Shown one piece after another: positions 19,150 to 30,485 of a stretch of DNA of 64,000 nucleotides. Position 1 is the stretch's first letter; each line of letters opens with the position of its first letter. A program made the translations under genes and the position numbers. The stretch comes from Gaiellasilicea sp963730405. GTDB taxonomy: Bacteria; Actinomycetota; Thermoleophilia; Gaiellales; Gaiellaceae. The stretch lies in NCBI GenBank assembly GCA_963730405.1, contig CAVSRW010000013.1:1-64000 (forward strand), read 5' to 3'. The notes beneath the pieces were generated by a model. It was not told the DNA's origin. It was given only the letters and a program-made list of their open reading frames with translations, and did not search any database.

Positions 19150-21353
19150 GTCCGCAGCGAGGTGAGCGTCACGAGCCCACGCAGGCGCGCCGTGCGCCCG
19201 AGCCGTCGGCGCAAGACGTGCAGGAGCCGCCGCAGCTCGCGGCGCGCGCGCGCGGCGGCCTCGGCGCTTCCGGCCGTAGGCCCGAACCGGGCTTCTGCCA
19301 GCGCGTCCGTGAAGTCGCGCCCGTCCGCGCCGAACTCCATCCGCACGAGCTCGTGCAGCTCCTCGGGGGTCGTGCTCGGGCCGACCGCGATCCCCTGGTC
19401 GGCGAGGAAGTCCGCGAGCTCGCGCCGGGCCGCGCCGGCGAGGCGGCGCGGATCGCGCGTCAGATAGCGCAGCCGGCGCCGGATCAGCTTGGCGGCCGCA
19501 ACCGAGGCGCCTACCGCCACGACGAGGAGGATCAGAAGCCAGAGCGCGCTCGGCGAGCCGTCGTCGGCGCGCTGTGCGGCAGCCCGCTGCTCGGCCAGCC
19601 GCTCGCGCTGCTCGAACAGGCGGAGCTGGTCGACGCCGCCACCGTCGCCGGCAGCCGCGCCGCCGCCGAACGCCTCGGCGGCGTCGCCGGCGTTGAAGCC
19701 GGTCGACGACGCGCTGTAGCTCGCCGCCAGTGAGCCGCGGCCCGGCGTCGGGTCGAACGGCAGCCAGCCGAAGCTCGGGAACCAGACCTCGACCCAGGTG
19801 TGGGCGTTGTGGTCGGTGACGGTCCAGCCGCCGTCCTCGTGCGTCCCGCTCGTGAACCCGGCGGCCACTCGTGCGGGAATCCCGAGCATCCGCAGCATCA
19901 GCGCCATCGCGCCGGCGAAGTGCTGGCAGTAGCCCCGCTTCCCGTCCGCGATGAAGTGCGCGAGCGGGGCCACGCCCCCGGGGGACGGCGGTGACTCGTC
20001 GTAGGTGAAATCGCCCGTCGAGCGGAGCCACGTCTCGATCGCGACGACGGCGCCGTACGGCGTCCGGGCGTCGGCCCGCAGCCGCTGCGCCTGCTCCCAC
20101 ATCGCCTCGTACGGCCAGAGCGCGAGGTAGCGGTCGTCGTCGAAGAGCGCGTCGACCCGCCCGTCGCGGCCGGGCGTCCCGAAGGGGTCGACACGCGTAC
20201 GGTCGACGTCGAGGAAGCGCTCGAGCGCCGCCGGGTACTCGGCCGGCAGCTCGGCGAGCTCGGCGGGGCCTGGTCTGGGCGCGAAGCTGTAGACCGTGTA
20301 GCCCTGGCCCTGTTTCAGGCCGTTCTGGACGGTGACGATTCCGTCCGAGAGCCGGAAGACGTTGCCGAGCTGCGGCCCGTCGAGAGCCACCGGCTGGGCC
20401 GCGCCGACGACATGAATGTCGTCGAGCGCGATCACCTCGACGTCCTGGCGCACCCAGGTGCTCGGGTTCGCCGCCCGCGCGGGCAGGAGCGGATCGCTCG
20501 GGAGCGTCCCGCGCGCCGGGCCCGTCGAGAGCGGCGTCGGGTTCTCGAGCCAGCGCTCCGCGTCGAATTGATCGAGGGTGGTCGCCCGCCAGTAGAGGCC
20601 GCGCTCCGGTCCCGTGACCCGGAGCAGCGTCGTCTTCTTCTTCGCGAACTCGATCCCGCCGTAGTCCGCGTCCCAGACGTACCGCACCGAGAGCGGCCCG
20701 CTCCCGCCGCTGTTGAGGTTCCAGCGCTCCCACGAGAGCACACCGTCCTTGGCCAACGCCGCCGAGCTCGACACGCTCGCAGCGACGAGGACGATCGCCG
20801 CGCCGGCGACGAGCGCGGGCACCGGCCGCGTCGTCCTCAGGCCGGCGAGGACCCAGAGCGCCGCCGCGAGCACGATCGCGCCGTAGGTGACTCCTGCGGA
20901 TGGATAGAGGGCTGCCGGCCAACCTGCCCCCGCGATCACGGCGAGGAGCGCCGGCAGCGGACGGCGCGCCGCGATCGACTGCGCGAGGACGACACAGAAG
21001 CCGAAGATCGCGAGCAGCAAGACGCCGTGCATCCGCCGGTGGTCGGCCGCGACGAACGGGACTTCCACCTGGTAGAAGCCGCCGACGCCGTTTCCGAAAC
21101 GGTCGAGCACGGGCCAGAAGAAGCCGGGCCGATCGTCGATCGCGGGCGTGTCGAGCGCGATCCAGCCGGCGATCAACGTCGCCGGCACGACGAGCGCGAG
21201 CCGCGTCCAGAGCCGCGGGGCGAGCGCGGTCGCGAGCGCGAGCAGAAGGAGCCAGAGCCAGTCGGCGCCCTGCGCGCGAGGCTCCTCGAGGCGGAGCCAC
21301 GCGACGGCGATCAGGAAGGCCGGGAAGAGGTAGACGGCGATCGTCCTAGCCAT
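19146..21353 (-). CDS. TgpA-like membrane transglutaminase
   Basis: A 735-residue membrane protein. About six N-terminal hydrophobic helices lead into an extracytoplasmic transglutaminase-like domain with GYCQHFAGA (Cys476 as nucleophile), NAHTWVEVW and FDPTPG supplying the expected Cys-His-Asp triad. A further helix (LLILLVVAVGASVAAA) precedes a C-terminal domain of about 120 residues resembling DUF4129. TgpA of Pseudomonas is essential and acts at the envelope; the substrate is not known. DUF58 and MoxR genes next to it are the usual partners. Confidence 0.88.
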   Translation of the reverse strand: MARTIAVYLFPAFLIAVAWLRLEEPRAQGADWLWLLLLALATALAPRLWTRLALVVPATLIAGWIALDTPAIDDRPGFFWPVLDRFGNGVGGFYQVEVPFVAADHRRMHGVLLLAIFGFCVVLAQSIAARRPLPALLAVIAGAGWPAALYPSAGVTYGAIVLAAALWVLAGLRTTRPVPALVAGAAIVLVAASVSSSAALAKDGVLSWERWNLNSGGSGPLSVRYVWDADYGGIEFAKKKTTLLRVTGPERGLYWRATTLDQFDAERWLENPTPLSTGPARGTLPSDPLLPARAANPSTWVRQDVEVIALDDIHVVGAAQPVALDGPQLGNVFRLSDGIVTVQNGLKQGQGYTVYSFAPRPGPAELAELPAEYPAALERFLDVDRTRVDPFGTPGRDGRVDALFDDDRYLALWPYEAMWEQAQRLRADARTPYGAVVAIETWLRSTGDFTYDESPPSPGGVAPLAHFIADGKRGYCQHFAGAMALMLRMLGIPARVAAGFTSGTHEDGGWTVTDHNAHTWVEVWFPSFGWLPFDPTPGRGSLAASYSASSTGFNAGDAAEAFGGGAAAGDGGGVDQLRLFEQRERLAEQRAAAQRADDGSPSALWLLILLVVAVGASVAAAKLIRRRLRYLTRDPRRLAGAARRELADFLADQGIAVGPSTTPEELHELVRMEFGADGRDFTDALAEARFGPTAGSAEAAARARRELRRLLHVLRRRLGRTARLRGLVTLTSLRT

Positions 21354-22545
21354 GCGCGCTCCGGGGCGCGTGCTCGGCGCCGAGGACGGCGGCCAGCGAG
21401 TCGCCGCGGCGTACGACCGCGACGCGGACTCCCGCCGCCTGGAGGCGCAGCAACTCCGGCTGCACCTGCGCGGGGCGACCGGCGAAGCTCGCCGTGTCGA
21501 CCCAGACGACGCTCACGCCCTGGCCTGCGAGCACACGCTGGACGAGCTTCGTGGCGAGCGCGCCCGAGAGCCTGCCGGTGACGACGACGGTCTCGACCGC
21601 GCGCGACGCAGGCCCGCCCTCGCGCGCGAGCAGCTCGACGACCGGCCGGGTGCCGTTCGGCTCCGCCTCGGCGAGCACGCCGAGGGCGGCGAGCCAGTCC
21701 CCGTCGAGCGAAGCGACGTGCACGTTCGGGCGCTGAGCCGAGTTGACGGCCAGGACCGCGCGGCGCGCGTGCGACGCGTGGGCGCGGAGGATCGACCCGG
21801 CCGCACGCACCTGGACGTCGAAGCTGTCCGCGACGACGGCACTCCCGTCCGCGTCGAGGATGACCGCGATCTCGTCCCGCGGCGCGTCCTCGAGCTCCTT
21901 CACCATCAGCTGCCCGCGGCGGGCGGTCGTCTTCCAGTGCACCTTGCGGAGCGACTCACCTTGCTCGTACTCGCGCACCGAGTGGAGGTCGAATCCGGAG
22001 GGCCGCCGCAGGAGGAGCCGCCGGCCGTCCTGGGCGTGTGCCCCGCTCTCGGAGAAGAGACGATCGAGCGTGACGAGCCGGGGGTAGACGAGCAGCGACC
22101 CGCGGGCGTCGAGGTCGACCTCCGCCTGCGCGAGTCCGAAGGGATCGTCGATCGTCGCCCGCGCGACCTCGACGACGTAGCGCCCACGCGGCACGCGCTC
22201 GAGCACATACGTGCCGCGATAGAACCCGCCTGCGCGGCTGAGGGTCGTCACCTGGTCGCCGAAGCGGGCAATCCGCTCCAGCACCGTCAGTCCCGGCGCC
22301 GGGACGCGCGACTCGGGCTGCGCGGAGAGGCTGACCCAGACGTCCTCACCTTCGAGCAGCGCCCCCTTGCCGGCGCGGCGGGTGAGCCGGATCGGTCCGG
22401 CTGCGAGGCCGACCCACGCGCGCGCCGCGAGCGGGGCGAGCGCGAGCCCGGTCGCGACCGGGTAGAGCGCCTTCACGCCGAAGAGCCAGGCGACGACGTA
22501 CGTCGCCACTCCGAGCAGCAGCGTCGACCAGCCGCGCCGCGTCAA
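21346..22545 (-). CDS. DUF58 protein
   Basis: A 399-residue protein with two hydrophobic segments near the N-terminus and the DUF58 core SVREYEQGESLRKVHWKTTARRGQLMVKE, followed by a von Willebrand A-like fold (IAVILDADGS). DUF58 proteins are usually found with MoxR ATPases and transglutaminases and are thought to be their targets. The TTG start sits 4 nt after the MoxR stop. Its end overlaps the transglutaminase start by 8 nt. Confidence 0.87.
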   Translation of the reverse strand: MTRRGWSTLLLGVATYVVAWLFGVKALYPVATGLALAPLAARAWVGLAAGPIRLTRRAGKGALLEGEDVWVSLSAQPESRVPAPGLTVLERIARFGDQVTTLSRAGGFYRGTYVLERVPRGRYVVEVARATIDDPFGLAQAEVDLDARGSLLVYPRLVTLDRLFSESGAHAQDGRRLLLRRPSGFDLHSVREYEQGESLRKVHWKTTARRGQLMVKELEDAPRDEIAVILDADGSAVVADSFDVQVRAAGSILRAHASHARRAVLAVNSAQRPNVHVASLDGDWLAALGVLAEAEPNGTRPVVELLAREGGPASRAVETVVVTGRLSGALATKLVQRVLAGQGVSVVWVDTASFAGRPAQVQPELLRLQAAGVRVAVVRRGDSLAAVLGAEHAPRSAHG

Positions 22546-22549
22546 CGTC

Positions 22550-23512
22550 CTAGACCGGGACGGGCGTCTGCTCGATCGCCTCGCCGACGATCTCCTCGGC
22601 GGTGAGACCCGCCGAGCGCGCCTCCGGCGCGAGGATCAGCCGGTGCGCGAGCACGGGCGCCGCAATCGCCTTGACGTCGTCCGGGAGCACGTAGTCGCGG
22701 CCCTCGGAGAGCGCGCGCGCCTTCGCCACCCGCAGGAGCGCGATCCCAGACCGCGGGCTCGCCCCCAGCGCGAGCCGTGAGCTGCCCCGCGTGTGCCGGA
22801 GCACCGCGACGACGTAGCGGTTGAGGCTCTCCTCGACGAACAGCGACCGCGCCTCGTCGATCGCAGCCGTCACCTCGGCCAGCGTCGCCACGGGCGTGAG
22901 CGACTCGAGCGGCGGGTCGGTCGTCTGCTCGCTCAGCATCCGCGCCTCGTCCGCGAGCGGCGGGTAGCCGAGCGCGAGGCGCATCGAGAACCGGTCGAGC
23001 TGCGCTTCGGGCAGCGGATAGGTGCCCTCGTACTCGATCGGGTTCTGGGTCGCGATCACGATGAACGGCCGGTCGAGCACGTACGTCTCGCCGTCGATCG
23101 TGACCTGGCTCTCCTGCATCGCCTCGAGCAGCGCCGCCTGCGTCTTCGGCGAGGCGCGGTTGATCTCGTCGACGAGGAGGACGTTCGCGAACACCGGCCC
23201 GGGCCGGAACTCGAACTCGTTCGCGCGCTGGTTGAAGACGTTGACGCCCGTCACGTCGGACGGAAGCAGGTCGGGCGTGAACTGGATCCGCGAGAAATCG
23301 AGGTCGAGCGAGCGCGCGAGCGACTTCGCGAGCATCGTCTTGCCGACGCCGGGGAAGTCCTCGACGATCACGTGGCCCTCGGCGACCAGCGAGAGGACGA
23401 CGAGCCGAAGCGTGTCGGCCGGGGCGTGGACGACGCGCGCGAGGTTGTCGACGAGCCGCTCGACGGTCTCGGCCGAGGACGCGACGGCGGCCGGGTCCCT
23501 CCTAGCTTCCAC
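22550..23512 (-). CDS. MoxR-family AAA+ ATPase
   Basis: A 320-residue AAA+ ATPase of the MoxR type, chaperone-like proteins that act on vWA/DUF58 partners. Walker A is DFPGVGKTMLAK, Walker B is NVLLVDEINRAS, sensor 1 is IATQNPIEYEGTYPLPEAQLDRF, and the lid domain follows. It starts with a GTG inside the end of coaBC (11-nt overlap), preceded by GAGGAG. Confidence 0.93.
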   Translation of the reverse strand: MEARRDPAAVASSAETVERLVDNLARVVHAPADTLRLVVLSLVAEGHVIVEDFPGVGKTMLAKSLARSLDLDFSRIQFTPDLLPSDVTGVNVFNQRANEFEFRPGPVFANVLLVDEINRASPKTQAALLEAMQESQVTIDGETYVLDRPFIVIATQNPIEYEGTYPLPEAQLDRFSMRLALGYPPLADEARMLSEQTTDPPLESLTPVATLAEVTAAIDEARSLFVEESLNRYVVAVLRHTRGSSRLALGASPRSGIALLRVAKARALSEGRDYVLPDDVKAIAAPVLAHRLILAPEARSAGLTAEEIVGEAIEQTPVPV

Positions 23513-24713
23513 GCCGCTCCTCCAGCAGCCGCTCGAGCTCGTCGACGATCCCCACCGCGATCTCGTCCTTCGACGCGCGGGGCAGGCGGCGCTCGCCGGC
23601 GTGGGTCACGAGCGTGACCTCGTTGTCGAAGGCGTCGAAGCCGATGCCGGGAACGGACACGTCGTTGTAGACGACGAGATCGAGCTTCTTGTCTGTGAGC
23701 ATCCGCCGCTTTCGCTCGAGACCCGCGTCACCGGCCTCGGCGCCGAAGCCGACGAGCACCCGGCCGTTCCGCTCGCCTTGACCGAGCTGGGCGAGGACGT
23801 CGGCGGTCGGCTCGAGCTCGAGCATCCACGCCTCCCCTGTCTTCGGGCGCTTCTCCTGCAACGGCTCGGCGGGCCGGTAGTCAGCGACCGCCGCGGCCAT
23901 CACGACCACGTCGGCATCGCCGGAGCGGCTCGTCGCCTCGCGCTCGAGATCGGCGGCCGTCGGCGCCTCCACGACCTCGACGCCCTCGGGGGCGGGCACG
24001 GCGAGGTTCGATGCGAGCAGCGTCACCCTCGCGCCGCGGCGCTTGGCCTCCGACGCGAGCGCGACGCCCATCCGGCCCGACGAGCGGTTGCCGAGAAAAC
24101 GAACGGAGTCGACGGGCTCGCGCGTCCCGCCGGCGCTGACGAGCACGTGTGCCCCCGCGAGCGGACTCGGCGTGAAGGACGTCGCGGAAGGATCTTGTGT
24201 GACTGTCACACGTTCTCCGAGGAGCGCCTCGATCCGCGCTGCGATCGCCTCCGGCTCCGCCATCCGGCCGGCTCCCACCTCGCCCTCCGCAAGCTCGCCC
24301 GACTCCGGGCCGATCAACTCGACCCCGCGCTCGCGCAGCGTGGCGGCGTTCGCCTGCGTGGCGGGGTGCTCCCACATGCGCGTGTTCATCGCCGGTGCCA
24401 CGAGAACGGGGCCGCGATGGGCGAGGGCGGCCTCCGTGAGGACGTCGTCCGCGAGCCCGTGCGCCAGCTTCGCCATCGTGTTCGCCGTCAGCGGCGCGAT
24501 CACGAGCAGGTCGGCGCGCTCGAGGTGCGGGTAGGGATCGGTCGAGCGGGGCTTCCGCGCGAGCGCGAAGAACGTCTCGGCGCGGACGAACCGCTCGGCG
24601 CCCCGCGTCGGCAGCGGCAGAACGTCGTGCCCGCCCGTGACGAGGAGCCGGACGAGCTCGCACGCCTTGTAGGCGGCGATGCCGCCGGTGATCCCGAGCA
24701 GGATGCGCGCCAT
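23502..24713 (-). CDS. coaBC: Bifunctional phosphopantothenoylcysteine decarboxylase / synthetase
   Basis: CoaBC makes 4'-phosphopantetheine from 4'-phosphopantothenate and cysteine. The N-terminal flavoprotein decarboxylase half begins ILLGITGGIAAYK and has LTANTMAKLAHGLADD and the substrate-binding APAMN motif. The C-terminal synthetase half has SAGGTREPVDSVRF and GNRSSGRMG. Between them, residues 167-173 (ERVTVTQ) are encoded by a palindromic sequence also present in the HerA-like gene. The ATG at 24713 is chosen because CACAAT lies 6 nt upstream; a GTG at 24719 is possible. Gene order mihF-gmk-rpoZ-coaBC is the actinobacterial norm. Confidence 0.94.
   Translation of the reverse strand: MARILLGITGGIAAYKACELVRLLVTGGHDVLPLPTRGAERFVRAETFFALARKPRSTDPYPHLERADLLVIAPLTANTMAKLAHGLADDVLTEAALAHRGPVLVAPAMNTRMWEHPATQANAATLRERGVELIGPESGELAEGEVGAGRMAEPEAIAARIEALLGERVTVTQDPSATSFTPSPLAGAHVLVSAGGTREPVDSVRFLGNRSSGRMGVALASEAKRRGARVTLLASNLAVPAPEGVEVVEAPTAADLEREATSRSGDADVVVMAAAVADYRPAEPLQEKRPKTGEAWMLELEPTADVLAQLGQGERNGRVLVGFGAEAGDAGLERKRRMLTDKKLDLVVYNDVSVPGIGFDAFDNEVTLVTHAGERRLPRASKDEIAVGIVDELERLLEERRGS
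24195..24216 (-). repeat. Palindromic element inside coaBC (copy 1)
   Basis: A 22-bp sequence centred on the 15-bp palindrome GTGTGACTGTCACAC (24197-24211). It is identical to 51608-51629 in the HerA-like gene. It encodes ERVTVTQ in frame in the linker between the two CoaBC domains, using ACA and CAA codons that are rare around it. Confidence 0.75.
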
Positions 24714-24743
24714 CGCCACATTGTGCCGATTTTGCTGCGCAGA

Positions 24744-24806
24744 CCCGGAATCTGCGGGAGCAGATACCCGGGTGCGCGAAGACCCGTAAAGGGTCGCTTC
24801 GCTCCC
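24744..24806. repeat. Paired hairpins between rpoZ and coaBC (dispersed repeat copy A)
   Basis: Hairpin 1 has ATCTGC/GCAGAT arms (24750-24755, 24760-24765) flanked by CCCGG and CCGGG. Hairpin 2 is centred on GACCC-GTAAA-GGGTC (24781-24795) with GCGAA and TTCGC outside. A similar two-hairpin element, about three quarters identical by eye, lies after tRNA-Arg at 39976-40032. It may terminate the rpoZ transcript. Confidence 0.5.
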
Positions 24807-24820
24807 GGCTCTGGGACTGA

Positions 24821-25069
24821 CTACCGTTTTCCGTAGTCGTACTTGATCTTGCCCTGGGCGATCTCCTCCAGGGCCATGGTCAAGTAGTTCTTCGAGCGCG
24901 ACTCGACGAGCGGTGGCGGGGCCTCTTCGAAGCCCATGCCCTCGCCGAGCTGATGGTGGTAGTTGTTGATCTGCCGCGCGCGCTTGGCCGCGACGATGAC
25001 CAGCGCGTAGCGCGAGTCGACCCCACCGGCGTCCGTGTTCAGCAGTTCATCGATGCGAGGATGGATCAT
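24821..25069 (-). CDS. rpoZ: RNA polymerase omega subunit
   Basis: An 82-residue omega subunit, which aids assembly of the RNA polymerase beta' subunit. It has the core DSRYALVIVAAKRARQINNYH and the C-terminal KNYLTMALEEIAQGKIKY of actinobacterial omega proteins. The start at 25069 is where homologues begin and overlaps gmk by 23 nt; a longer frame upstream is only gmk sequence read out of frame. Confidence 0.94.
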   Translation of the reverse strand: MIHPRIDELLNTDAGGVDSRYALVIVAAKRARQINNYHHQLGEGMGFEEAPPPLVESRSKNYLTMALEEIAQGKIKYDYGKR

Positions 25070-25661
25070 GGCCGGCCATGGTACCGGCAGCAGAGAGCTC
25101 CTGCTCGACGAGAGCCGCGAGTGCGTCGGTAGCGCGGTCGACATCGTCGTTGCGGACCATGTAGCGGAAGTGGTAGGCCTGCTCGAGCTGGTGCCGGGCG
25201 AGTGCGATCCGCTCGCCGATCTCGCCCGAGCTCTCCGTGTCTCGGGCGCGCAGGCGGCGCTCCAGCTCGGGCACGTCGGCGGCGATGAACAGGGTCACTG
25301 CCCGGTCGACCTCCTCCTGCACCCGCAGCGCACCCTTGATCTCGAGCTCGAGGACACAGACGCGCCCTTCGGCGCCGATCCGGTCCATCTCGGAGGCGAG
25401 CGTGCCGTAGCGGCCGCCGACGAACTCCACGTGCTCGAGGAACTCGCCCCCCTCGATCCGGGCCACGAACTCGTCCTCGCTCAGGAACCAGTACTCGCGT
25501 CCGTTCTGCTCGCCCGGCCGCTGCGGCCGCGTCGTGGCCGAGACGGCCACCTCGAGATCACTGCGCCGCTCGACGAGCCGCTTGATCAGCGTCCCCTTGC
25601 CGGCGCCGCTCGGGCCGGTGATGACGAAGACCGGCAGAGGTCTATCTGTTGAAGAGGCCAA
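25047..25661 (-). CDS. gmk: Guanylate kinase
   Basis: Guanylate kinase phosphorylates GMP to GDP. The 204-residue protein has the P-loop GPSGAGKGTL, the GMP-binding region SATTRPQRPGEQNGREYWF and EFLEHVEFVGGRYGT, and the lid. The best start is a TTG at 25661 that overlaps the end of mihF by 20 nt and has CGGAG just upstream. No ATG is available before the P-loop. Confidence 0.95.
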   Translation of the reverse strand: MASSTDRPLPVFVITGPSGAGKGTLIKRLVERRSDLEVAVSATTRPQRPGEQNGREYWFLSEDEFVARIEGGEFLEHVEFVGGRYGTLASEMDRIGAEGRVCVLELEIKGALRVQEEVDRAVTLFIAADVPELERRLRARDTESSGEIGERIALARHQLEQAYHFRYMVRNDDVDRATDALAALVEQELSAAGTMAGHDPSSHR

Positions 25662-25971
25662 TGAGCTCCGCGCGCTGCCGCTCGGAGAGGCCGCCCACGG
25701 TTTTCGACTGGCTGATCCGGCACTGGTTCAGCAACCGCGCCGCCTTGACGCGCCCGAATTTCGGCACCGCCATCAGCATGTCGAACACCTTCGCGGTCGA
25801 CACGTACTCCGGCGGATCGAGCAGGATCCCCTCGATCTGGACCCGTCCGTCCTTGAGGTCCTTCTTCAGCTGAGCGCGCCGAACCCGGATGTCGTTGGCC
25901 CGCTTGAGCGCCTCCATTCTTTGATCCAGCGACCGCAGCGGGGCCTGGGCTTGCGTCTTCGACGACACCAT
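25642..25971 (-). CDS. mihF: Actinobacterial integration host factor (mIHF)
   Basis: A 109-residue nucleoid protein of the actinobacterial IHF family, unrelated in fold to proteobacterial IHF. It bends DNA and contains the helix-two-turn-helix segment PKFGRVKAARLLNQCRIS near its C-terminus, followed by VGGLSERQRAELI. The ATG at 25971 has no Shine-Dalgarno but lies 9 nt after a good -10, so the mRNA is probably leaderless. It heads the mihF-gmk-rpoZ-coaBC unit. Confidence 0.94.
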   Translation of the reverse strand: MVSSKTQAQAPLRSLDQRMEALKRANDIRVRRAQLKKDLKDGRVQIEGILLDPPEYVSTAKVFDMLMAVPKFGRVKAARLLNQCRISQSKTVGGLSERQRAELIGLFNR

Positions 25972-25980
25972 GAGCGCGGG

Positions 25981-26008
25981 ATACTAGCATCCTTGCGACC
26001 TCGGTCAA
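25981..26008 (-). promoter_or_regulatory. mihF promoter
   Basis: On the minus strand TTGACC (26008-26003) and TAGTAT (25986-25981) are separated by 16 bp, with TGC before the -10 as in an extended -10. The -10 is 9 nt from the mihF ATG, implying a leaderless or near-leaderless transcript. The -35 overlaps the pyrD stop codon. Confidence 0.75.
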
Positions 26009-26907
26009 GCAGTCACTTTTGGCCTGTTTCCAGGCACTTTTTGCATCTCGTTGCCTGACTTGGATACGCTCATTTGCAGGGACGAATGGGCGAGACCGCG
26101 AGCGTCCAAGGGATGTCCGAGGTCCCGCGCGGCCGCTTCGGCGGCGAGCTCCTCGCGAATCCGGGCGGGCGAATCGGGGTCGGAGAAGAGGATCGTGCCG
26201 AGCGCGACCGCGCTTGCGCCGGCCGCGATCAGCTCGAGCGCGTCGAGCCCCGAGCGGACCCCGCCCATGCCGACGATCGGGATCTCGACCGCCGCCGCAC
26301 AGGCGTGGACGGCCGCGAGCGCGACCGGTTTCAGCGCCGGGCCCGAGTAGCCGCCGGCTCCGCGCGCGAGCACAGGCCGGAGCGTCTGCGGGTCGAGCGC
26401 GAGGCCGCGGAGCGTGTTCACGAGCGAGAGCCCGTCGGCGCCGGCGGCCTCGACGGCCCGCGCTCCCTCGGCGATGTCCCAGGCGGACGGCGAGAGCTTG
26501 GCGTACAGCGGCAGGCGCGTAGCGGCGCGGCAGGCGGCGACGATCGCGGCGGCGCTCTCGGGTGCCTCGTCGACGTTGGGGCAGGAGAGGTTGAGCTCGA
26601 TCGCGGCGACGTCGTCGAGGGCGGCACAGGTCTCCGCGTACTCGGCGGCCGAGAAGCCGCCGACCGAGATCCAGAGCGGGATCCCCAACCCCCGTAGGCG
26701 CGGCAGCGTCTCGGTGAGGAAGCGCTCGCGCCCAGGGTTTGCGAGGCCGATCGAGTTCAGCATCCCTGCGTCGGTCTCCGCGATCCGGACGGCCGGGTTG
26801 CCCTCGCGCGGCTCGGGCGTGATCGTCTTCGTCACGAAGGCGTCGAGTGAGCGCGCCACCTCGGAGGCGGTCAGCGCATCGAGGCAGCCGGACGCGTTAA
26901 GCAGCAC
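26005..26907 (-). CDS. pyrD: Dihydroorotate dehydrogenase, class 1B catalytic subunit
   Basis: PyrD oxidises dihydroorotate to orotate; in class 1B enzymes the electrons pass through PyrK to NAD. The 300-residue protein has the catalytic-Cys segment ELNLSCPNV, the FMN-binding GMGGVRSGLDALELIAAGASAVALGT, and LVNTLRGLALD. It starts with a GTG overlapping the pyrK end and lacks about 15 N-terminal residues of typical homologues. The last 20 or so residues (from MSVSKSG) are encoded by unusually AT-rich DNA and do not look like the family. Confidence 0.92.
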   Translation of the reverse strand: MLLNASGCLDALTASEVARSLDAFVTKTITPEPREGNPAVRIAETDAGMLNSIGLANPGRERFLTETLPRLRGLGIPLWISVGGFSAAEYAETCAALDDVAAIELNLSCPNVDEAPESAAAIVAACRAATRLPLYAKLSPSAWDIAEGARAVEAAGADGLSLVNTLRGLALDPQTLRPVLARGAGGYSGPALKPVALAAVHACAAAVEIPIVGMGGVRSGLDALELIAAGASAVALGTILFSDPDSPARIREELAAEAAARDLGHPLDARGLAHSSLQMSVSKSGNEMQKVPGNRPKVTA

Positions 26908-27539
26908 GGAGCACCGGTCCTTCGACGCAGAGCCGCTTCAGCTCGCCGTCGAGCTCGACCGCGCACCCGTAGCAGGCGCCGTAGCCGCACGCCATCGGCG
27001 CCTCCCAGGCGAGCTGGGCATCCGGCACGCGCGCGCGCAGCGCGGCGAGCATCGGCTCGGGGCCGCACGCGAGCACGTCGTATGGCTCCTCGGGCAGGAG
27101 CGACGTGACGTAGGTCGGCTCGATGCAGACCTCGGCTCCGGGGAGCAGGGTCGCCGCCTCGGCGTGGCGCTCGCTCCGGAAGCCGAGGATCGCGGGCGGG
27201 CCGCCGAGACACTGCGCGAGGTAGGGCAGCGGCGCGATCCCGATCCCGCCGCCCACCAGGAGCGGCCGCTCGACGTCGAGATCGAAGCCGTTCCCGAGCG
27301 GCCCGAGCACGTGCAGTTCGTCGCGGTGGTTCAGCTCACACAGCGCGCGTGTGCCGGGGCCGATCGGGTCGATCAGAAAGGCGAGCTCGCCGCCGTCGGC
27401 GAGGCAGACGCTCATCGGCCGCGGCAGCACGCGGCCGGGCGCCTCCAGCATGAAGAACTGGCCCGGGATCCCGGCCTCGAGCCCGCCCCGCTCCACCCGG
27501 AGCAGCGTGTACGGGCCCACCGGCTCCGCCGCGACGACC

Positions 27540-27559
<20 letters not shown>
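26897..27559 (-). CDS. pyrK: Dihydroorotate dehydrogenase electron-transfer subunit
   Basis: PyrK carries FAD and a [2Fe-2S] cluster and links PyrD to NAD. The 220-residue protein has the FAD-binding PGQFFMLEAPGRVLPRPMSV, the NAD-binding GGGIGIAPL, and the cluster cysteines in MACGYGACYGCAVE with a further Cys in KRLCVEGP. The GTG start at 27559 overlaps the carB stop by 20 nt and gives the expected N-terminus. A longer frame upstream is antisense to nothing known and lacks similarity. Confidence 0.93.

Positions 27560-30474
<2,915 letters not shown>

Positions 30475-30485
<11 letters not shown>

Noticed and set aside
20412..22605. Long plus-strand frames opposite the transglutaminase and DUF58 genes
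   Set aside because: Arg-rich shadows without similarity; the minus-strand genes have clear catalytic motifs.
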